This document shows positions 8,673 through 17,440 of a stretch of 64,000 bases of DNA, one piece after another; positions within the stretch are counted from its first letter, which is position 1, and every line of letters begins with the position of its first letter. Below the pieces are notes generated by a model that saw only the letters and a program-made list of their open reading frames with translations, was not told the origin of the DNA and did not search any database. Position numbers and translations under genes: made by a program. The DNA is taken from NCBI GenBank assembly GCA_963786495.1, contig CAWAZL010000004.1:1-64000 (forward strand). The letters run 5' to 3'. Source of the stretch: JALZKA01 sp963786495. Its GTDB lineage: Bacteria > Actinomycetota > Thermoleophilia > Solirubrobacterales > 70-9.

Positions 8673-9140
8673 TTAAAGGCCGACGATGTCTTTTTTGAGA
8701 CTGGTCACAAAAGCGACGACTTCGTCCTTCTCTTTCTGCGGGACTTTGTATTTATCGAGCGCAGCGACCAGAGCCTTGCTGGCGATGTCCCAATCCGATT
8801 CCGTAATCTTCAAGCCCGTATGCGTAGTCCGCATGTCGCGCCCGTTATAGAGGCAGGGGCCTCCCGTCGCCTGACAGAATTGATCCAGGACATGCTGGCG
8901 CAGCTTCTTTTTCGAGTCGTCGCTGAGGCCGACCAGAAAGCGCGAGAGCTGTTTGTCTTTGCCGAGCTGCATGATGAACTCGTCAACGACAAGCGCGAGA
9001 GCGTTGTATCCGCCGAGCCGGTCGTAGAGAGATTTTTCGGTTTTCTCCTGAGCCGCGACCGTCATCGCGCCCCACGATGCGAAGAGGAGAAAGGCAAGCA
9101 CGGGGAAACCCAGCTTCACGAACAAACTTTGCTTCATCAT
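8673..9140 (-). CDS. Exported group 1 truncated hemoglobin
   Basis: A heme-binding 2/2 globin of 155 aa with an N-terminal signal peptide (MMKQSLFVKLGFPVLAFLLF to VAAQ). The globin part shows LYDRLGGYNALALVVDEF, the GGPCLYNGRDMR segment, and the proximal His in TTHTGLKITESDWD. The usual Tyr at B10 (the residue after the DxF Phe) is Ile here, which would weaken the classic O2/NO pocket. ATG 9140 follows AAGGAG at nine bases. Export of a truncated globin is less common than cytoplasmic forms. A role in NO or O2 chemistry at the periplasm is inferred. Confidence 0.88.
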   Translation of the reverse strand: MMKQSLFVKLGFPVLAFLLFASWGAMTVAAQEKTEKSLYDRLGGYNALALVVDEFIMQLGKDKQLSRFLVGLSDDSKKKLRQHVLDQFCQATGGPCLYNGRDMRTTHTGLKITESDWDIASKALVAALDKYKVPQKEKDEVVAFVTSLKKDIVGL

Positions 9141-9341
9141 AAGTTTTTGCTCCTTTAAGAAAAGTGATATGGAGATTGCTTTCAAGCCCCCTTGATCGCT
9201 TTCTTGTTTGAACCTGCGGTTGTTCAAACCATACTACGGAGCGAGGCGAAATGTTGGATTCAGGCTCTGACGCTTGAGAGATAATGCGTTTTCCGGTTCG
9301 TTAGTGTAGCGCGATTCGAGGTGCGGCGGAAAGGTTATCAG

Positions 9342-9414
9342 GTCAGAACCGCCTGCGGTAGCGGGCGGGTTCTTTAATGTTGAGCACCCGCCCGCTACCG
9401 CAGGCGGTTCTGAC
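9342..9414. repeat. Perfect 29-bp inverted repeat, GC-rich
   Basis: Arms 9342-9370 and 9386-9414 are perfectly complementary over 29 bp, separated by a 15-base loop. The arm core reads CCGCCTGCGGTAGCGGGCGG. This looks like a dispersed REP-type palindrome rather than a simple terminator because it lacks a T-tract. Confidence 0.85.
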
Positions 9415-9423
9415 ACGAGTTAT

Positions 9424-9460
9424 AAAAAAAGGCGCGTTGTGTTATCAACGCGCCTTTTTC
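9424..9460 (-). terminator. Rho-independent terminator of the FAS1 gene
   Basis: A 14-bp stem (AAAAAGGCGCGTTG at 9426-9439 with its complement at 9446-9459) and a six-base loop, flanked by A/T tracts on both sides. It lies 45 bases past the stop of the minus-strand FAS1 gene and could work in both directions. Confidence 0.85.
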
Positions 9461-9504
9461 AGACGCCGCTTTTGATGCGGCGCGAAGTGTTGCTGGCAGT
9501 GGTG

Positions 9505-10071
9505 CTATTTCATGGACTTTTTGCCCATCATCTTGCCGTCCATCTTCGGCATCAGAACCATGTCAATGGCGTGGATGACACCGTTGGAGGCCATCACGTC
9601 TGCCTGTATGACTTTGGCTTTATCAACCATCACGGTCGCGCCGCCGTTGCTCTTCTTGACTGTTACCTGTAGCTCTGAGCCTTGCGCTGTTTTGGCTTTC
9701 ATCGTCTTAGCATCGCTCGATGCGACCTGCATGCCGAGCACGTGATAGAGCAATACGCTCTTGAGCATTTCGGGATTGCTCTTGAGCATCGCCAGCTTGT
9801 CCGCAGGGACTTTAGCGAACGCATCATTTGTTGGAGCAAAGACTGTGAACGGTCCCGCGCCCTGAAGTGTTTCCACCAGATTGGCTTCCTTCAACAGCTC
9901 GACGAGCATCGAGAAACGCGAATCGCTCATCGCCACGTCAACGATGGTCTTGCCTTGCATGGACATGTCGCCCTTCATGTTGTCCTGCGCGAAGGCGCTT
10001 GAACTCATCGCCGCCAGCATCAAGGCTGCGACCGACATTGCACCGAAAAACTTTCTCTTCAAGTTCATCAT
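9505..10071 (-). CDS. Secreted fasciclin (FAS1) domain protein
   Basis: A 188-residue exported protein with a signal peptide ending at AFAQ (MMNLKRKFFGAMSVAALM...) and a single FAS1 domain. The FAS1 H1 and H2 boxes are visible: GPFTVFAPTNDAFAKVPAD and SNGVIHAIDMVLMP. FAS1 domains act in adhesion or matrix binding at the cell surface. The gene follows an RskA-like anti-sigma gene and its ECF sigma gene on the same strand, the arrangement known from mycobacterial sigK-rskA with mpt70/mpt83. That suggests sigma-controlled expression. The mature N- and C-termini are Met/Lys/Asp-rich. Confidence 0.93.
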   Translation of the reverse strand: MMNLKRKFFGAMSVAALMLAAMSSSAFAQDNMKGDMSMQGKTIVDVAMSDSRFSMLVELLKEANLVETLQGAGPFTVFAPTNDAFAKVPADKLAMLKSNPEMLKSVLLYHVLGMQVASSDAKTMKAKTAQGSELQVTVKKSNGGATVMVDKAKVIQADVMASNGVIHAIDMVLMPKMDGKMMGKKSMK

Positions 10072-10437
10072 GATTTTATTTATCTCCCTATCTTGTTAAG
10101 AGCCAACTTAGAAAAATTCTGGCCCGATTAATCTCAGTTATCGCCTATGCTGCACGTCTTCAAAAGACACACAAGCACCCCGGCGCAGCCTGACGTGTTG
10201 TGGCGAAACACGCTTGATTTGCGGAACCAAAATTTAAAGGGTCGCTCTCACAAGCGCCCGGCCAGCGGTTGCCACTCCAGCCGATTTTATTGGGATCGCT
10301 CTGTTCTATTTACGGTTCAACTCGGCTGGCGGATTTAGTAGGAAGGAAAAAAACTAGGGTGAAGGGGATAGGGTGTAGGGTTTAGATAAGAGCAATGCTT
10401 TTTCTACATCCTACACCCTATCCCCTTCACCCTATTC
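10072..10437. other. Gene-free stretch upstream of the FAS1 gene
   Basis: This gap holds the FAS1 upstream region at its left end and a heptamer palindrome at its right end (listed separately). Small frames in it lack protein-like composition. A promoter read by the neighbouring ECF sigma factor would be expected near 10072-10200, but no motif could be assigned. Confidence 0.5.
10355..10434. repeat. Perfect 25-bp palindrome made of TAGGGTG-type heptamers
   Basis: Arms 10355-10379 and 10410-10434 pair perfectly over 25 bp. The left arm is TAGGGTG AAGGGGA TAGGGTG plus TAGG; the right arm is in 7-base steps CTACACC CTATCCC CTTCACC. It begins four bases past the anti-sigma gene's stop and may serve as its terminator. 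Confidence 0.85.
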
Positions 10438-11298
10438 TTATGATGCTTTGCCCTGTAAAAATGCTTTGCCTTCGGGGGCGGGGACGCCGCCCGCGCGTTC
10501 TAAGGTGACGGCAAAGACTCCGGCGTTGCGGCCTTCGGGCGGCATCTGGTCGTGAAGCTCTGCGCGTCCCTGTGCGTCTGTCGTAAAGACGCCTCCGGGC
10601 ATCGGCGGCTTGCCTTCGACGATAAACCAGAGCTGGTAAGCTTTTCCGGCAGGCGTGGGCGGCAACCCTTCAGCCATGAGCATCGCGCGCCCTGTCTTGT
10701 GGTCATAAGCCAGCCGCGCGCGCGCATCCTTCGCCATCTCAGTGCCGGACAGAGAGGCCAGACGCGCGTTTGCCATAAATTGATTCTTATCGCGCAGTTG
10801 CGCCAGCTCCTGCTGCGTCTCATTATTCTGGCGAGAGAGCCTTGCTAGCTCCGCTTCCATCGCGTTGCTGCGTCGCCACTGAATGACGAGCGCGATGGCG
10901 AGCGCAGCGATGATGAGCGAGGCCGCAATCGCGCCGAATCTTTGCGCTGAACTCCACGCGCTGCGAGATGCGACGGGCATCGGAATGACGTTTGATCTGG
11001 TTGCAGAATCTTTATTCGCGCCAATTTCAATCGCGTCACGTTGAGTTTCAGGCTTACCGTTTGCGGACTGCGGCAGCTTGCGCGCCTGCTCGATAATGAG
11101 CGCACGCAGTTCTGCGCGCGGCTCTGCTGCGCCTGCTGCATGCGCGAGCGTGGCGGCAGTCTCGTGCCAGCTATCAAGCTCATCGCGGCACGCGGCGCAT
11201 TGCTCTAAATGTTCTTCGAGCGCACGCGCCTCGTCCGGCTCAAGCGCACCGAGCGCATGAGGGACGAGCATCTCTTTGTATTCTTCGTGGCGACTCAA
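10438..11298 (-). CDS. Anti-sigma-K factor RskA-like
   Basis: A membrane-bound anti-sigma factor of 286 aa. The N-terminal zinc-binding anti-sigma motif is EEHLEQCAACRDEL (HxxxCxxC). One transmembrane helix follows (FGAIAASLIIAALAIALVIQ, about residues 121-140), then a coiled coil (MEAELARLSRQNNETQQELA) and an extracytoplasmic RskA C-terminal domain (GKAYQLWFIVEGKPPMPGGV). It would hold the adjacent ECF sigma factor inactive until regulated proteolysis. Encoded just downstream of the sigma gene (79-base gap). Confidence 0.92.
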   Translation of the reverse strand: MSRHEEYKEMLVPHALGALEPDEARALEEHLEQCAACRDELDSWHETAATLAHAAGAAEPRAELRALIIEQARKLPQSANGKPETQRDAIEIGANKDSATRSNVIPMPVASRSAWSSAQRFGAIAASLIIAALAIALVIQWRRSNAMEAELARLSRQNNETQQELAQLRDKNQFMANARLASLSGTEMAKDARARLAYDHKTGRAMLMAEGLPPTPAGKAYQLWFIVEGKPPMPGGVFTTDAQGRAELHDQMPPEGRNAGVFAVTLERAGGVPAPEGKAFLQGKAS

Positions 11299-11377
11299 AA
11301 TTTTTACGACTTCTCAAACGCTAACGTTTAATTCTTCGGACTCAACAGCTTTGATGCGAGAGAAGCTGTTGAAGCTT

Positions 11378-11902
11378 TTATCGCATCAATTTCATCTTCT
11401 TTCCCAGCAGCTCGCGCAGGCGGATCATGCCTGAGCGCATGCGCGTTTTGACCGTGCCGAGCGGCGCGCTCAGCCGCTTGGCAATCTCAGACTGCGTAAA
11501 GCCTTCAAAGTAAGCGAGCAATAAAACCTGTCTTTGCTCTTCCGGCAATTCATTTAAAGCGGCGCGCACGGCCTCGCCTTGCTCAGCCGATTCTGCATCG
11601 GTCGCTGCGTCCGCGACTTCTTCAATGACCTCGCGCGCGGCTTCCGTTGCGACACGTTCGCGCGAGCCGAGCGAGCGCAGGCGGTCAATCGCGCGGCTGC
11701 GCGCCAGCGTCACCAGCCATGTAAACGGGCGTCCGCGCGTCTCGTCAAAGTCCGCAGCCTTTTGCCATGCTTGCAGGAAAACCTCTTGCAAGACATCTTC
11801 CGCTTCGGCGCGGCTATGTAATATACGTAGGATGAGACCGAAAAGGATTAGCCTGTAGCGGTCGTACAGAGACGCCAACGCTCCTTCGTCCCCGCGCGCC
11901 AT
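11378..11902 (-). CDS. ECF sigma factor (SigK-like)
   Basis: A sigma-70 family ECF factor of about 174 aa. Region 2 is visible as LYDRYRLILFGLILRIL to EDVLQEVFLQAWQKA, and region 4 as LPEEQRQVLLLAYFEGFTQSEIAKRLSAPLGTVKTRMRSG in outline. The frame continues upstream of ATG 11902 (TSDVELLAA precedes it), which matches ECF N-termini, so the true start is probably 9-12 codons earlier at a non-ATG or mis-sequenced codon. It pairs with the RskA-like gene downstream and is the likely regulator of the FAS1 gene. Confidence 0.92.
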   Translation of the reverse strand: MARGDEGALASLYDRYRLILFGLILRILHSRAEAEDVLQEVFLQAWQKAADFDETRGRPFTWLVTLARSRAIDRLRSLGSRERVATEAAREVIEEVADAATDAESAEQGEAVRAALNELPEEQRQVLLLAYFEGFTQSEIAKRLSAPLGTVKTRMRSGMIRLRELLGKKMKLMR

Positions 11903-12059
11903 CGCTGCAAGGAGTTCAACGTCAGATGTTTGTGCCGGGTTTCTTGTGGGGCAATGGCCTTTGGCTCACGGTGTCCGCCAAATGGGCAGGAGACAGACGC
12001 CTCATCAACCGTCGTGACGTGCTATTGTTTCAGCTCTCACAGCGCATATTAGCAGATCG

Positions 12060-12118
12060 CTATATCTGTGAACTGACGGTGAACTAACTAGCAATGGTTG
12101 TCATTCGTAACGATATAG
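12060..12118. other. Probable A/B junction of the scaffold
   Basis: Left of here genes look acidobacterial, with intact frames and heptamer palindromes. Right of here they look alphaproteobacterial, with frameshifts and no such repeats. The exact joint cannot be seen; it lies somewhere between the sigma gene's upstream region (about 11,940) and the end of the next gene (12,119). Confidence 0.45.
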
Positions 12119-12408
12119 TCAACCTGGTATACGTGGGTCGACGCAGAGGCGATCGCAGTAGTCTTCGCACATCGCCGCGCCCTCCCCGGCCGTCTTCGCG
12201 TAGCCCTGTTGAGGCATAAGCCGGGGCCAAGCTTTGGCGCCGCCCTGGGCTGACCATTGCCAACTTCCTTTCTTGAGGCCGGCTGTTCGAGCCTGATGCG
12301 TCCAATAGCAACGTCTCCGTACCGACCCGGAAGTCGGTTGCCCGGTCTTCGGTCTTCGGGACCCGGCCAGGTCTTGTGCCGTCGATATTGGCGGGTGGTT
12401 TGGTCCAT
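12119..12408 (-). CDS. Small conserved hypothetical protein, frameshifted
   Basis: Stitching two frames near 12275 gives about 97 residues beginning MDQTTRQYRRHKTWPGPEDRR and ending with WQWSAQGGAKAWPRLMPQQG, a KTAGEGAAMCEDY helix and PRIPG. This resembles small proteins common in Rhizobiales that pair a KTWPGPED-like opening with a Trp-rich middle. Function unknown. The stop is TGA at 12119-12121. Confidence 0.5.
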
Positions 12409-12566
12409 GCGGCTTTCCCCTCGAAGGAGATCCATCCGCATGGTTAGTGAAATGCTCCCGCCCGAAACGCCATTTAACTGTCGTGGTTTCATCTCATCAA
12501 GGTCAGGACCTCTTCATTTTTCGGATCAAAAAGTAACAGTTCCGAAGTTGTAGAAACCCAAAGCCC

Positions 12567-12947
12567 TTAGGCTGATCGCGCTTTCGCCAGTTCAATCTGG
12601 ACAGCTTCGATCAGATCTTCAGGCCGGGACGGCTTCACGATCCATCTGCCCTGGTGGACACCGAACTCCAAGTCAGTGTGTTCCGGTCGTTCACCAGAAT
12701 GGATGATAAGTGGCACTTTTTTCTCAGCCAAAGTTCGAACGATTTCAATACAGACGCCGTCACGGAGTATTGGATCGACGATTGCGATGTTTGGCGTGCG
12801 CTCTTCGAGCCATGCTTGCGCCAGATCTCGCGACGCGATCGAAATGACATTCTGGTAGACAGCCTGCTGGAGCGCGTCCTCGATATCGATCGCAATAAGC
12901 ACCTCGTCTTCCAGCAGCAAGACGACATCATCCGACGAACCAGCCAT
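12567..12947 (-). CDS. Single-domain response regulator (CheY-like)
   Basis: A receiver-only protein of about 126 aa. The acidic pocket is VVLLLEDEVLIAID, the phospho-acceptor Asp is in NIAIVDPILRDG, and the conserved Lys is in WIVKPSRPEDL. No output domain follows. ATG 12947 is chosen over 13010 because GGAGG lies seven bases upstream and the longer N-terminus is Cys-rich and atypical. Such stand-alone receivers are common in Rhizobiales. It is the only clearly intact gene of this block. No partner histidine kinase is present. Confidence 0.88.
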   Translation of the reverse strand: MAGSSDDVVLLLEDEVLIAIDIEDALQQAVYQNVISIASRDLAQAWLEERTPNIAIVDPILRDGVCIEIVRTLAEKKVPLIIHSGERPEHTDLEFGVHQGRWIVKPSRPEDLIEAVQIELAKARSA

Positions 12948-13125
12948 TGCGATTCCTCCGCCATTTGAAGATAACACTATTGATCTTTTACAACAGCAAA
13001 TGAGCATCACGCGACTGTCGCGGGACGAATCAAGGACGCGGGCGGTGGGGCTGTCTTAAACTGTCGTTTGAACGCGGCTAAATTCGTCGGGCGGCCAGGG
13101 TCAGTGCCGTGGTTCATAAGTACTT

Positions 13126-14363
13126 TTAATTTGTTAGCGATGGCGATGCACCGCTTTCCAGGATGTTATCAAGCTCCTGGCCCTTTGGCTGCCGCTTCTC
13201 GCGGGTTGCGGCATCCAGAGGTGCGGTTACCACCTTAGATGCGACGGTGCCGACCGCTCCGGCGGTGCCTGCGATCAACGCTGTCGCGCCTTGGACGACG
13301 CCGATATCACTACCGGTCAATGCCTGACCCTTGGCCAGCCGTCGGCCGATCAACTGCACGATTTCCGGGCTCTCAGCGAATTTTCCGTGGCGCATGCTGT
13401 CTTCGGTCTTGACCTTGGTCAGGTCGATCACGTTGATACCAGCTCTTTCCAGCTTGCTCTTGTAAGGCTCCTTGGTAGGGTCAATCGGACCGAGCCAGGT
13501 CGACGTCGGCCTGAGATCAGGCCGGGACGCCGACAGTGCCCTGTCGTCCTGCGAGACGAAGATGGTGAACTTGGGTCAATGATCACCAAGTTCGACGAAC
13601 TGGGTGGCAAACACGTCGACATCGATGTCGGGCGAGGCTAGAACCACATTGATGATTTCCAGTCTGAGCCCCCTGCCCGTCCCTGATGGCCATCTGTCGC
13701 AGCGATTCCATTGCAAGCCACGTACCCATCGAATGGGCAAGCACCGTGATGTCCTTTACATCAGGGTCCCTTGCGAGGGCAGGTAGCGGAATGTATTCTC
13801 CAGGGCGGTGCGAGAGTAATTTGTGCTCTCTTTGTCGTAGACGTAATCGAGCAACCTTGCCCGCGACGGCCAGGTGAACATGATCGGTGCAACCTCTGCC
13901 CCGAAATCATGGACGATCTGGGCAAAACGAAAGACTGCATCTTCGTAGGTATTGTTGAAGCCATGAATGAAGACCAACGCATGGGCGCCGTTCGTGCGTC
14001 CTGAACCAAGCGAGCCCCTGCTCAGCCGATGTCAGCGGCTTGACAGACGTCACTGCGAAATCAGTTTCGGATTTGGAGGTAGTTTCCTAGGCCACTGCAC
14101 TTCGCCTACTTTACGGGAAGCGTCAGGCGGTATTGAAATGGTGATGTCGTCGAGGGACGGTTTTGGAGCCCGTTCTCCGCCGAACATCGTGGCCGGATTG
14201 TCAGAGGCTAGGCGACTGGTTGCGACGAGCATCTCGACTTGGCGGCTGTCGGATACTGAGTTGATGCTGCTACAGGGGTCATCACGCCTTTCGGATGGCC
14301 TGCGCAAGAGACGACGATCAGGGCGAGGCCCATGGCAAATGAGATGCGGGGCGCGTGGGCCAT
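13126..14363 (-). pseudogene. DUF900-type alpha/beta hydrolase lipoprotein, frameshifted
   Basis: Stitched frames give a COG4782-like alpha/beta hydrolase. The N-terminus is a lipoprotein signal (MAHAPRISFAMGLALIVVSC). The central part has VFIHGFNNTYEDAVFRFAQ and TWPSRARLLDYVYDKEST; the nucleophile elbow AHSMGTW is readable around 13725. The C-terminal part ends GSDIGVVQGATALIAG with a Lys-rich tail. Frame changes occur near 14260, 14055, 13978, 13760, 13680, 13560 and 13440. The gene is either decayed or poorly sequenced. It is typical of Rhizobiales. Confidence 0.72.
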
Positions 14364-14409
14364 TCGTTCGCCTTTTCTGTCGCGATGTCTCGTTGGCAAA
14401 ACCAAGCGG

Positions 14410-15056
14410 TCAGTGGGCAGCTACCGGCGTAATGATGCCGAGCTGGCCAAGGCCACTTACGAAAAGCTGGACTGCAACGGCAGTCAGGAGGATACCGAAT
14501 ACGACCTCCGATATGACCAGACTTGCGGCTTCATACGCTTTGCCAGGGTGTCGATGTTAGTAAAGACGAGATAATCAAAGAGAGATACAACCAGGATCAA
14601 GACCACTACCAGCAGCGCGCTCGCAATAGAAACGACTTCGGCCGAAGCTAGAATTAGTACGGTGATGCCGACAGGATTGAGAAGGTAGGGAACGGCCAGC
14701 GGGAACACGGCTATTTTTTTAGGGTCAACGGGGATACCCAGATCTTCGGGATGTTCTGCAGTTGGGCCTTGAGCCATCTTGAGAGCAAGCAACGCCAGAA
14801 CGATACCGCCTGCAACTGCTACCGCGCCGCCAGTGATGTGCAAAAGCCGCATCAGCAAGGCGCCGAAGGCGAATAGGATCAAGGCCGTAACGCTGGCGGT
14901 CAGCACGGTCTGTCGACCAATGGCAATCTTCGTTTGCTTATAGAACTCTGGGGTAGTCTCAATGAATGGCACAAGCGCGATCTTCGGCCCCATACCTATC
15001 AGCAGCAGCAAAAGCAGCTTGGTAACAGTGCCTGTGTCAATGACCGATAAATCCAT
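14410..15056 (-). CDS. MarC family integral membrane protein, one frameshift near the end
   Basis: A MarC-family (UPF0056) membrane protein with about six helices. Visible parts are LLLLLLIGMGPKIALVPFIE, FGALLMRLLHITGGAVAVAGG, the loop AEHPEDLGIPVDPKKIAVFP, and PYLLNPVGITVLILAS (the conserved P.L..P.G). A frame change near 14520 moves the reading to SEVVFGILLTAVAVQLFVSG, which restores the usual last helix and ends at TGA 14410-14412. Function is unsettled; an early link to multiple antibiotic resistance was not upheld. Confidence 0.82.
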
Positions 15057-15128
15057 CGAAATTCCCCCGGAACCTTATGCCTGATCATTATGGATCGTAT
15101 CTCGAAAGTCCAGTGGGACAGTCTTCAG

Positions 15129-15660
15129 TCAGTCTGTCGGATCTGCAGCGCCTGTGATGGCTGTCAGCGACGTCCGGGGCCTCCACAGCAATGCAGCCGC
15201 CAGCAGGGCGTAGATGAGGGCCATGGCCACATAGACTATCCGTGTCGAGAATGACTCAGCGGCGCTTCCCGGCAGTGGGGAAACGCCGAGGCCAAACAAG
15301 ATCAGGAAGATTGTCAGCGCTCCTGCAAACATGCCAGCGTCCTCGAGCGGGCGGCCGCACGGCCGCCGAGCAGCCGACGACGAGCGCGATCAGGAAGATG
15401 AAAGCAGGTGGGACGCAGGCTGAGCGGCACCGTCAGCGACCGAGGCCAACACGCCGCCGAACAGGTTGACTGTCGCCAACCCCACCGCTGCTCGACTACT
15501 TTCAGCCATGTCGAGCTGACCGAGAATCGATGCCACCGTAATGGGTATGACGCGCCAGCCAGCTTGTCGTTGGTCAGGCAAATCGTGACGGCGACCAGCA
15601 GTATGGCGGCGTTGCGCCGCGGCCAGCACTGCGTGCCTCGTTACAGCGTATTGCTCGAAG

Positions 15661-15670
<10 letters not shown>
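15129..15670 (-). CDS. C-terminal part of a DUF2955/FUSC-like membrane protein, truncated
   Basis: Minus-strand reading gives repeated hydrophobic segments: AAILLVAVTICLTNDKLAG, ITVASILGQLDMAESSRAAV, LATVNLFGGVLASVA, then MFAGALTIFLILFGLGVSPL and STRIVYVAMALIYALLAA. The pattern resembles the C-terminal half of DUF2955/FUSC-type efflux-related proteins, but the assignment is tentative. At least two frame changes occur (near 15560 and 15380). The N-terminal half is missing because the block ends near 15,670. Confidence 0.45.
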
Positions 15671-16509
<839 letters not shown>

Positions 16510-16516
<7 letters not shown>

Positions 16517-17390
16517 TAGGCGGAGCGGAACAGCACCAGATACACGGTCGAAGCCAGCATCACGGCCAGGAAGACGCGCCGGATCGCCGCCGGCGACATC
16601 GATCGCGCCGCCCGTGCCCCGACAAACGAGCCGAACAGACCGCCGGGAACGAGCGCCAGCAGGTCGCTTCCATCGACGTTGCCCAGCGTGGTGTGGCGGA
16701 CCGCGGCCACCAGGCTGGCCACGAGAATGGCGAACAGGGAACTGGCGATGGCCACCTCGCGGGGGACCCGTCCGAAGCGGGACATCAGGGGGACGATGAG
16801 GAACGCCCCGCCGACGCCGAAGAGGCCTTTGAGGAGGCCGATGAACGAGCCGCCGATGGCTGCGCCGGCCAGCGGCTGACCGTGGCCGCCGCCGGCGCCG
16901 GGGTGGCGATCGGCCGCAGCGCTTCCCGGAGCGGGCGGTCGGCCGGGCCGGGTGACGTCGGGGCCGGCGGCTCCTCGATCTCGTCCTCCTGCTCGTCCGC
17001 CGCGCCGATTGGCAGGTCGACCGGACGGCGGCTCTGGGGCCAGGCCAGTGAGACGCCCGAGACGGCGGCCGTGAACAGCGCCAGCGCCAGCACGAGATCA
17101 CGGCCGTCGAGCGCTTCGGCCACCTGCGCCCCCACCAGCGCGAAGGCGGCGGCCGACGTGCCGATCACGAGGGCCAGCTGCCGGTCGACGGACCGCAGGC
17201 GGACGTGCATGAACGTCCCCCAGCCTCCCATGACCATCAGGTAGACGAGGGCGGTGCCGATCGCCACGTGAGGGTTGACGTCGGCAGCCAGCAACAGGGC
17301 CACGGTGGCGAATCCGCCCCCTGCGCCGAGCATTCCGGCCAGGACACCGGTCAGGCAGCCGACTGCGACGAGTACGACCTCGTTGGCCAT
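16510..17390 (-). CDS. TauE/SafE family sulfite exporter-like permease, frameshifted
   Basis: A COG0730 membrane protein made of two homologous halves. The N-half opens MANEVVLVAVGCLTGVLAGM with LGAGGGFATVALLL, and the C-half has LLKGLFGVGGAFLIVPLMSR and VPGGLFGSFVGARAA. An acidic cytoplasmic linker (EQEDEIEEPPAPTSPGPAD) separates them. The frame changes near 16875. The family moves sulfite, sulfoacetate or related organosulfur anions. It is read in the same direction as the aminopeptidase gene, 50 bases downstream of it, and converges on the MoeB gene. Confidence 0.85.
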
Positions 17391-17440
17391 CCCACGAGCA
17401 ATGGTCGGGGCCCCCGGAGCGGGGTGCGAATGCCCCGAGG

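Larger units (their letters stand above)
9141..9504. other. Gene-free stretch with palindrome and terminator
   Basis: This 364-base gap between the hemoglobin gene and the FAS1 gene (both minus strand) contains a 29-bp palindrome and a strong terminator, listed separately. The remainder near 9141-9341 should hold the hemoglobin promoter and ribosome binding site. No further gene is seen. Confidence 0.6.

Noticed and set aside
12257..12553. Plus-strand frames opposite the small hypothetical gene
   Set aside because: The minus strand has the protein-like reading; the plus frames are Arg/Pro/Ser-rich shadows.
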